DNA from: CAWHOW01 sp050013795 | GTDB lineage: Bacteria; Bacteroidota; Bacteroidia; Bacteroidales; CG2-30-32-10 | Length of the DNA: 22,594 bases | Reading direction: 5' to 3' | NCBI GenBank assembly: GCA_050013795.1 | Contig: JBEKEO010000027.1 | Coordinates: 1-22,594, forward strand | Shown: positions 6,583-12,597 of the stretch, one piece after another | Layout of the letters: each line of letters begins with the position of its first letter | Position numbering within the stretch: position 1 is the first letter of the stretch | Position numbers and translations under genes: made by a program | The notes under the pieces: generated by a model | Seen by the model: the letters and a program-made list of their open reading frames with translations, nothing else | Told to the model about the DNA's origin: nothing | Database searches by the model: none

Positions 6583-7755
6583 TTATCTTTCGTAGCTTCC
6601 TTTTTTCAATATTTTGCTTTCTTTCATCATAAATTCACCCATGGCAATAACATAATGAATCTTGTCATTCTTCAGGAATACCATATCGGCATCTTTACCT
6701 TCAGCTAAACGTCCTTTGTTTTTCAGTTTAAGGATATCAGCAGGATTTGAAGTGAGCACCTTTAATGCTTTATCAAGAGTAACTCCTTCGTTCTTCACCA
6801 TGTCCATCAACTCGCGGAAGTTAGCGCTAGGTAATCCCATTTCAAGTTTAGTTAGATTTCCTGCTGCATCAAATCCGGGCAGTGAACCGCAAGCATCGCT
6901 TGTAAATGTAATGTTCTCTAAAGGTACTCCGGCTTTCATAAGGTCAACAACTGCCTTGGAAGGTTTTACTTCGTATTCAGGGAAGTAAGGATAGGAGCTG
7001 GTTGTAATGTCAACATAACCGCCCTTTTTACCATATTCCTTAGCAAACTCAAGTGTGTAATCGTTACGGTTGCAATGGGTAGGTAGGAACTGTGTCAATT
7101 TAAGCATCTTCTGGCTTCTTTCAATCACATCATACATAGGTTTGAAAGGATCTGTTTCCTGGTCACCTAAATGAATATTAACTATTCCTGCTTTGCCGCC
7201 AAGCATGCCGCCAACGCGTGCATGTTCGGTAAGACGTATGAGTTCATCAGTTGTAGGCCATGAAGAACGATGATCGGAAATAGCTATTTCTCCAACGCCA
7301 ATCACTTCTTCTATTGTAGCTATATCTTTGCCAACTTCTCCAGTTATTGTTACTGTAGGAACCTGGTAAGCGCCTGTATATATCCAACATGAAACACCGT
7401 CAGCCCTTAGGCCTTTAGCTTTCATCAGAACAGATTCAACTGACCGTGTCATACCGTCTGTACCTAAACAACCCACAACAGTTGTAACTCCTGCTTCGAC
7501 CAGCATGCTTAATTGCAATTCAGGTGTGCGTGTTGAAGGACCACCTTCACCACCTGCGCCAGCAATGTGTACATGAGCATCAACAAATCCGGGAACAAGC
7601 TTTAACCCGTCGCATGGTACTACTTCCAGAAAACTGCTTGCTGCAAGATTAATATCATCAGCAATAGCCATGATCTTTGACCCGGCAATAAGAACGTCTT
7701 TCTTTCCTAATGACTCAGGAGCATAGACTTCACATTTCTTAAATAAGTGCATCAT
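6583..7755 (-). CDS. iadA: Isoaspartyl (beta-aspartyl) dipeptidase
   Basis: 390 residues, the same length as E. coli IadA, an amidohydrolase-superfamily zinc enzyme that hydrolyses beta-aspartyl dipeptides. Visible: FVDAHVH metal ligands His61 and His63, GTDG (98-101), YTGAYQVP with Tyr130, SDHRS with Arg163, NIHLGD with His195, PTHCNRN with His227 and Arg230, and TSDACGS with Asp287. At the position of the bridging carboxylated lysine (E. coli GVKCAISDHRS) this protein reads GVGEIAISDHRS, apparently with Glu156 instead. Two ATGs lie in tandem at its start. It begins 15 bp after the cyanophycin-synthetase-like gene and is surely cotranscribed, so its substrate is probably a dipeptide tied to that enzyme. 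Related amidohydrolases (D-aminoacylase, dihydroorotase) are less likely, given the full set of IadA motifs. Confidence 0.92.
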   Translation of the reverse strand: MMHLFKKCEVYAPESLGKKDVLIAGSKIMAIADDINLAASSFLEVVPCDGLKLVPGFVDAHVHIAGAGGEGGPSTRTPELQLSMLVEAGVTTVVGCLGTDGMTRSVESVLMKAKGLRADGVSCWIYTGAYQVPTVTITGEVGKDIATIEEVIGVGEIAISDHRSSWPTTDELIRLTEHARVGGMLGGKAGIVNIHLGDQETDPFKPMYDVIERSQKMLKLTQFLPTHCNRNDYTLEFAKEYGKKGGYVDITTSSYPYFPEYEVKPSKAVVDLMKAGVPLENITFTSDACGSLPGFDAAGNLTKLEMGLPSANFRELMDMVKNEGVTLDKALKVLTSNPADILKLKNKGRLAEGKDADMVFLKNDKIHYVIAMGEFMMKESKILKKGSYER

Positions 7756-7770
7756 AAAATTATCGTTTTA

Positions 7771-9669
7771 TTATTCGTATTTATAAACCAATTCTTTTAA
7801 TAAGGGCTCAATAGCAGTCATAATAAGGTTTTCCTTGTCTTCATCATTAAAGAAAGAAATACTTGATATCTTTTCTTCATTCTGGAAAACTTCAACCAGA
7901 TGTTCATTAACCTGAATCAATTTACTATTTTCTAACAGCAGATTCTTCATCGATTCTTCTGTGTAATTGGCATTATCAAGTATTACTATATCCGCTCCCT
8001 GGTGGAAATAGCCATAATCTGAAATGTCATGCTTGCCATGATTAAATACTGCAAATTCAGTGTCAGGATTACGCAATATGATCTTTACATTCTGATCATG
8101 ACTTTCATTCTTAAAGAAATAGTTACCATTAAAGAAAACACCATCCGTGGAAAGGCTTGCAAACCCTATATCTTTTTTAATACAATTAACCTTTTCATAA
8201 ATAGCATCTGCCATTTTCTGATTAATGTTATTGCCTGCGATGATTGGTATCCTTGAATGTTCAGAAGTTTTAAAATGCGATGCCATTACCAATCCGGGAA
8301 CATCTACAGAACCTCCGATAGCAGGTGCCAGATGCATGAATACGCCGGGACCTGCATTTATCTCAATGATGCCGAAGTTTCCTTCTGTCCATGGTTTAGC
8401 TATATCCTGTGCCAGCACATCAATTCCAAGGCATTTTACTTTAAAGAACTTTGCAATGGATTCAACCATCTCAATATTCTTAGGATGTATCTTATCGGTA
8501 ACGTTAATAGATACTCCGCCTGCTGAAATATTAGCTACCCTGCGCAGATATATAGTTTCACCAGCCTTTGGAATAGTATCTAGTGCCAGTCCCTGCAACG
8601 AAAGATAATCATTCATATCATCATCTATCTTTATCTTGCATAGCGGTGAACGTGCATTGTCAAGGCGGACTTCTTTAGCATTGTCAATTTCAATAAGTGC
8701 CTTGATGCTGTCTTTTCCGTTTCCTTCCACATAAGCAGGAACTCTTTGCAATGCAGCTGCAAACTTTCCATTCACTGTTAATAGTCTGTGGTCAGTTCCG
8801 TATATCTGTTGCTGAACAATAATGCCTTCAAAAGGTGTTCCTGCAAGCTTTGTAGCTTCTATGATAAGGTTAAATGCTTTTCTTACGGCTTCTTCACTTT
8901 CAATGCCTGTGGTAACACCCTGTCCTTTATGACCTGCAACAGGTTTTACCACCACAGGGAAACCAAGTTTTAAAGCTTCTTTAACCGCTTCGTCTTCCTT
9001 GTAACAGTTCTTTCCAATAGGAGTAGGGAAGCCGCACATGATAAGGAAATCGCCTACCATGTCCTTATACATAGTGAATTCGGTATCTTTAATTCCATCG
9101 GTATGGAAAGTGGTTGAACGTCCGCGAAGCTGCTTCTTACCATATCCCCATTGAAATTCATTCTCTTCATAAAGGAAGAACACAGGAATATTTCTTTTTA
9201 ATCCTGCTTCAACTAACGAATAAATGGTTGGTCCGCCCAATATCGATTTGTCAAAATCAGCTTGAAGTTTAAGCCATTTAGTCTTGAGGTCAAAATCCCT
9301 TTCTTCGTTCATGGATATGAACCATTCGCTTGCCAGGTAAACGCATTCCTCAGCAACAGCTTCATCAAAAAATTCAACAGCAACCACATAATCTTCGCCA
9401 TCTTCACCAATTGAATATTCGTTAAGGAAAAGGTCAATATTCATTTTCAGGATATGCACCAATGTTGAAGCAAAAAGGTCAATAACCGTAGTAGGGTTCC
9501 TTGATTCAAGCGAAGGGAATTCTTTATAAACACTCTTTTTATAAAAGCCCACTTCAGGGCCATCAGGATCGAGATAAATATTAAAAACAAGCGCTTTTTT
9601 ATTCAGGTAATAGTTAGGTCCGTTATAGACAAAGAATTTCCTTACATCAAAATCATTATAGTTTTCCAT
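7771..9669 (-). CDS. Cyanophycin synthetase-like ATP-grasp ligase with truncated, P-loop-less Mur domain (CphA2-like)
   Basis: 632 residues against about 870 for CphA1. Residues 1-160 match the CphA N-terminal domain region. An ATP-grasp domain covers about 200-470: FPVVVKPVAGHKGQGV (237-252), GTDHRLLTVNGK (291-302), RVPAYVEGNGKDSI (309-322), GIDVLAQD (415-422), and the metal-binding IIEINAGPGVFMHLAP (434-449). From 474 the sequence still follows the Mur-ligase part of CphA (RIPIIA..., then STDGVFFNG, LRNPDTEFAVFNHG), but the ATP-binding GTNGKT is replaced by GNNINQ and the C-terminal lobe is missing. That is the design of cyanobacterial CphA2, which joins beta-Asp-Arg dipeptides with the ATP-grasp site only. 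It is first in an operon with iadA. Product and substrate are inferred; other peptide-ligase roles are possible. Confidence 0.85.
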   Translation of the reverse strand: MENYNDFDVRKFFVYNGPNYYLNKKALVFNIYLDPDGPEVGFYKKSVYKEFPSLESRNPTTVIDLFASTLVHILKMNIDLFLNEYSIGEDGEDYVVAVEFFDEAVAEECVYLASEWFISMNEERDFDLKTKWLKLQADFDKSILGGPTIYSLVEAGLKRNIPVFFLYEENEFQWGYGKKQLRGRSTTFHTDGIKDTEFTMYKDMVGDFLIMCGFPTPIGKNCYKEDEAVKEALKLGFPVVVKPVAGHKGQGVTTGIESEEAVRKAFNLIIEATKLAGTPFEGIIVQQQIYGTDHRLLTVNGKFAAALQRVPAYVEGNGKDSIKALIEIDNAKEVRLDNARSPLCKIKIDDDMNDYLSLQGLALDTIPKAGETIYLRRVANISAGGVSINVTDKIHPKNIEMVESIAKFFKVKCLGIDVLAQDIAKPWTEGNFGIIEINAGPGVFMHLAPAIGGSVDVPGLVMASHFKTSEHSRIPIIAGNNINQKMADAIYEKVNCIKKDIGFASLSTDGVFFNGNYFFKNESHDQNVKIILRNPDTEFAVFNHGKHDISDYGYFHQGADIVILDNANYTEESMKNLLLENSKLIQVNEHLVEVFQNEEKISSISFFNDEDKENLIMTAIEPLLKELVYKYE

Positions 9670-9710
9670 TTGTATTTTATTAGTTCTTTAATTTATCAGT
9701 ATAGTGAGGA

Positions 9711-9741
9711 CAAATATAAAGAATATTTAATATGGTATCAA
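9711..9741 (-). promoter_or_regulatory. Promoter of the cphA2-like/iadA operon
   Basis: On the minus strand TTG (complement of 9739-9741) and TATATTTG (complement of 9711-9718) are spaced by 20 bp, matching the Bacteroidota -33/-7 pattern. The start of transcription would be near 9704, about 35 nt before the ATG at 9669. Confidence 0.6.
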
Positions 9742-9806
9742 TCGGGTAGTTTTATTTAACCTGAAATTAACATACTGTACTTGAAATGAATTTTCCTGTT
9801 AGCATT

Positions 9807-9860
9807 GGGCTGAAGCCCTCTTAATACTGATTATAAAAAACCACGGACTTTAGTCCGTGG
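9807..9860. repeat. Two-hairpin intergenic element (copy 1), also terminator of the OB-fold gene
   Basis: GGGCT-GA-AGCCC (9807-9818) and CCACGGACT-TT-AGTCCGTGG (9841-9860) are separated by an A/T-rich spacer. On the minus strand the larger hairpin lies 50 nt after the stop codon at 9911 and is followed by six T, so it can end that transcript. The same pair of hairpin types recurs at 20784-20842. Confidence 0.75.
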
Positions 9861-9910
9861 CTATTTAACTGTTTAATTGTATCTTTCTTGCAATGCTATA
9901 AGAAACTATC

Positions 9911-10270
9911 CTATTGCGCCAGTTTCAGTTGTTTGGCATTGCTTACCACTATTTCAGGCTTGTCATTATGTTCAGTAATAAGCCCCCTTACTTCAATGGT
10001 CTTGCCATCGTACTTGCTCAGGTCGCCAACTGCTATTACATCTTTTCCTGATATGTAAACGGAAAAAGGATTATCAGGATATTTGCCGCCTATATCAATA
10101 AATGTGGCTTTATCGGTGGTTTTAATGTGGAATACTTTGCCTACTACTGTTGCAGTATCTTTCTGACCAATGTGTGTTTTGGCATCTTCGGCTTTTATTT
10201 TCTGTTGTGCAAAAACAGCGCTTCCCATAAGGAAAAACATTGCGAAGATAAATGCGATGCGAATTTTCAT
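9911..10270 (-). CDS. Small exported OB-fold-like protein
   Basis: 119 residues with a signal peptide (MKIRIAFIFAMFFLMGSAVFA, 1-21) and a mature domain of about 97 residues. The alternation of beta strands (TATVVGKVFHIKTTDKATFIDI, then PFSVYIS, KYDGKTIEVRGLITEH, KPEIVVSNAKQLKL) is that of small periplasmic OB-fold domains, such as those annotated as nucleic-acid-binding or tRNA_anti-like in Bacteroidota. In a periplasmic protein the ligand need not be nucleic acid. It has its own promoter (10297-10328) and terminator (9841-9860) and is divergent from the cysteine protease gene. Function unknown. Confidence 0.75.
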   Translation of the reverse strand: MKIRIAFIFAMFFLMGSAVFAQQKIKAEDAKTHIGQKDTATVVGKVFHIKTTDKATFIDIGGKYPDNPFSVYISGKDVIAVGDLSKYDGKTIEVRGLITEHNDKPEIVVSNAKQLKLAQ

Positions 10271-10296
10271 GATGATAGTTTTAATTTATGAATAGG

Positions 10297-10328
10297 CAAA
10301 TGTAGTTAATATTTTGTTGATACTTCAA
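10297..10328 (-). promoter_or_regulatory. Promoter of the OB-fold-like gene
   Basis: On the minus strand TTG (complement of 10326-10328) and TACATTTG (complement of 10297-10304) are spaced by 21 bp. Transcription would start about 20 nt before the ATG at 10270. A perfect small hairpin (10320-10338) overlaps the -33 element. Confidence 0.6.
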
Positions 10329-10432
10329 CGTGAAGTATGGGATTCTTCAATTTTAAAGCTTTCATTAAATAAATTCCGCAGGGTTCAAAAAACTTTTTTA
10401 CTTTTACCGTCACATTAAAAAAATTTACTGAT

Positions 10433-11683
10433 ATGAAAAGAACAGCATCACTAGCATTAATTATGTTATTCAGCGCAGCTATTATTGCGCAGCAAATGCC
10501 GCCAAAGGACAAAGGTTATTTCAAGGAATATCAACAGGGGTATTACCAGAATTGTATCTTGAAAGGAATAGAAGATTATGGTAAAAAGACAGCTGATAGC
10601 ATTAAGCCTGACAAACGCTTTAAAGTTGATTTAACGGGAAAGGATTTTCCCACTTCCATTGACCAGTTTACAAAATTCTGGTATCAGCCACCTATTTCGC
10701 AGGGTAATACTGGCACCTGCTGGTGTTTTTCTACCACTTCATTCTTCGAATCAGAAGTTTACAGGTTGTATAAAAAGGAAGTGAAACTTTCTGAAATGTA
10801 CACCATTTACTGGGAATATGTTGAAAGAACAAAGGGTTTTGTAAAGACTAAAGGTGCTATTGAAATTGGCGATGGCTCCGAAGCAAATGCTGTTCCCCGT
10901 ATGTGGAAAATTTACGGTGTAGTTCCCGAATCGGATTATACCGGATTGCTTCCCGGGCAAACAGTTTACAATCACACTAAATTGTTCGAAGAGATAAGTA
11001 CATATCTTAAATCGGTTAAAGCAAGTTGCGCATGGAACGAAGAACAGGTTGTTGCTACCGTTAAATCTATATTGAATAACTATATGGGCATACCTCCAAC
11101 AAAGGTTAACGTAGGCGGAAAAGAAATGACTCCGCAGGAATATTTAAAGAATGAACTTAAACTGAATCTTGACGACTATATTGATGTGATGTCGTTAATG
11201 TCAAACCCTTATTATACAAAGTGCGAATATGTAGTTCCCGACAACTGGTGGCATGCATCAGATTATTACAACGTGCCATTGGACGATTATATGAGTATAA
11301 TAAAGAATGCTATAAAGAACGGTTTTACTATTGCAGTTGGCGGCGATGTTTCTGAAGCAGGTTTTGAACCCACTACGCAAACAGCTACAATCCCCACATT
11401 CGATATTCCAGCCAGTTATATTGATGAGAATGCTCGTCAGTTCCGCTTTAGCAATGGCTCTACTACTGATGATCACGGACTTCATATTGTAGGGTATTTT
11501 GTAAAGGATGGTACAACATGGTTCCTTGTAAAAGATTCAGGTGCAAGTTCGCGCAATGCAGGGAAAGGCAGTAAGAACTTTGGCTTTTACTTTTTCCGCG
11601 AAGATTATGTAAAACTGAAGATGATGGACTTCATGGTGCATAAAGATGCAATGAAAGATGTTTTAACTAAGTTCACAAAGTAG
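10433..11683 (+). CDS. Exported C1-family (papain-like, bleomycin hydrolase type) cysteine protease
   Basis: 416 residues with a signal peptide (MKRTASLALIMLFSAAIIAQ, 1-20). The N-terminal active-site block is SQGNTGTCWCFSTT, with oxyanion Gln90 and nucleophile Cys96. The histidine is in DDHGLHIVGY (probably His348). Insertions between these blocks resemble the larger C1B (PepC/bleomycin hydrolase) enzymes rather than papain. The third catalytic position, normally Asn in a KNSWG-like motif, is Asp368 here (FLVKDSG). The protein should act in the periplasm or outside as a peptidase; no propeptide is clear. It stands alone between a divergent gene and a strong terminator (11707-11736). A weak -7 like box (TACTTTTA, 10399-10406) precedes it. 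Peptidase family confident, activity and substrate not. Confidence 0.85.
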   Translation: MKRTASLALIMLFSAAIIAQQMPPKDKGYFKEYQQGYYQNCILKGIEDYGKKTADSIKPDKRFKVDLTGKDFPTSIDQFTKFWYQPPISQGNTGTCWCFSTTSFFESEVYRLYKKEVKLSEMYTIYWEYVERTKGFVKTKGAIEIGDGSEANAVPRMWKIYGVVPESDYTGLLPGQTVYNHTKLFEEISTYLKSVKASCAWNEEQVVATVKSILNNYMGIPPTKVNVGGKEMTPQEYLKNELKLNLDDYIDVMSLMSNPYYTKCEYVVPDNWWHASDYYNVPLDDYMSIIKNAIKNGFTIAVGGDVSEAGFEPTTQTATIPTFDIPASYIDENARQFRFSNGSTTDDHGLHIVGYFVKDGTTWFLVKDSGASSRNAGKGSKNFGFYFFREDYVKLKMMDFMVHKDAMKDVLTKFTK

Positions 11684-11706
11684 AACATATCATAACTGGT
11701 ACTTCG

Positions 11707-11736
11707 AAAAGATAACAACTAATTGTTATCTTTTTT
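11707..11736 (+). terminator. Intrinsic terminator of the cysteine protease gene
   Basis: GATAACAA (11711-11718), loop CTAA, TTGTTATC (11723-11730), followed by six T and preceded by four A. It begins 24 nt after the stop codon at 11683. Confidence 0.88.
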
Positions 11737-11780
11737 GTTTTAATTGAGTTTAATCAATTCTGAGTTTAGTCGTTTACAGC

Positions 11781-12368
11781 GTGAAAAAAATCATATTCTT
11801 TTTGCTTTTATATTCACTGAATTTATGTGCTCAAAATATAGATATTAATATTTTGAAGAATATTAATCTGAACAGAAATAAGAATCTTGATAATAGTTTC
11901 AGGTTAATTACAAATTCCGCAACACCATTAAGTGTTGGCATTCCTATTGTCATGTTTACCGATTGTTTAATTGCAAAAGATTCTGTTACTAAACATAATG
12001 CTATTTATATTTGTGCCTCAGTTGTTTTCTCAATGACAATTGCTTCAATTGTAAAATACAGTGTTAACAGGCCACGACCATTTGTAAAGTATTCTTTCAT
12101 TGAAAAAGAAACAAAGGGTGGAGGCCCGTCTTTTCCTTCAGGACACTCTTCTGATGCATTTTCATTAGCCACTTCATTGAGTATTGCATTTCCAAGGTGG
12201 TATGTCATTATTCCGTCATATTTATGGGCAGGAGCAGTTGGTTATTCAAGGATGGACTTAGGTGTTCATTATCCGAGTGATGTATTAGCAGGAGCAATGA
12301 TTGGCGCCGGTTCCGCATTCTTATGTTATAAATGTCAGAAATGGCTTATGACGAAAAAAAGGAAATAG
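11781..12368 (+). CDS. PAP2-family phosphatase, exported
   Basis: 195 residues starting at a GTG (11781), which gives a good signal peptide or N-terminal anchor (MKKIIFFLLLYSLNLCAQ). All three motifs of type 2 phosphatidic acid phosphatases are present: K92-x6-RP (99-100), PSGH (119-122), and SRxxxGVHYPSD (156-167) with His163 as nucleophile and Asp167. Such enzymes act in or at the membrane on phosphatidate, undecaprenyl diphosphate or similar lipids, which fits the predicted location. A hydrophobic stretch around 70-92 and another around 141-180 are membrane segments. It has its own terminator (12417-12444). Substrate cannot be told. Confidence 0.9.
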   Translation: MKKIIFFLLLYSLNLCAQNIDINILKNINLNRNKNLDNSFRLITNSATPLSVGIPIVMFTDCLIAKDSVTKHNAIYICASVVFSMTIASIVKYSVNRPRPFVKYSFIEKETKGGGPSFPSGHSSDAFSLATSLSIAFPRWYVIIPSYLWAGAVGYSRMDLGVHYPSDVLAGAMIGAGSAFLCYKCQKWLMTKKRK

Positions 12369-12416
12369 TTTAATAAGGAAGAAATTCAAATTTAAAATAT
12401 ATAAAAAATAGAAAAG

Positions 12417-12444
12417 GACGAATTATATTATTCGTCTTTTTTTT
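12417..12444 (+). terminator. Intrinsic terminator of the PAP2 gene
   Basis: GACGAAT (12417-12423), loop of six, ATTCGTC (12430-12436), then eight T (12437-12444), 48 nt after the stop codon at 12368. Confidence 0.88.
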
Positions 12445-12494
12445 GGTACTATTTTTGTTCTTAAAAAAAGAAATTGATTTCACCAAATTACAAA

Positions 12495-12511
12495 TGCATA
12501 TTAAATATGCA
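12495..12511. promoter_or_regulatory. Perfect palindrome upstream of the TonB receptor promoter
   Basis: TGCATATT-A-AATATGCA is a perfect 8-bp inverted repeat around one base, 38 bp upstream of the -33 element at 12550. Its size and place suit a dimeric regulator binding site; no regulator is encoded nearby. Confidence 0.4.
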
Positions 12512-12549
12512 CTCGTACAGTATGTTAGCAAAAAGATAACAATTATTAG

Positions 12550-12581
12550 TTGCCTGTTTTTATTTTGTTTATTTACATTTG
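12550..12581 (+). promoter_or_regulatory. Promoter of the TonB-dependent receptor gene
   Basis: TTG (12550-12552) and TACATTTG (12574-12581) with a 21-bp spacer. The predicted transcript start is near 12588, only about 10 nt before the ATG at 12598. This rules out the in-frame TTG at 12550 as start and leaves the ATG at 12628 as an alternative. Confidence 0.65.
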
Positions 12582-12597
12582 TTTAAAAATTAAGAAA

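Noticed and set aside
8029..8608. Plus-strand open frames opposite the CphA2-like gene
   Set aside because: They are antisense shadows without domains; the minus-strand protein is clearly conserved.
12550..12597. Upstream TTG start for the TonB receptor
   Set aside because: The added residues are encoded over the promoter itself (-33 and -7 elements), and a signal peptide follows the later ATG.
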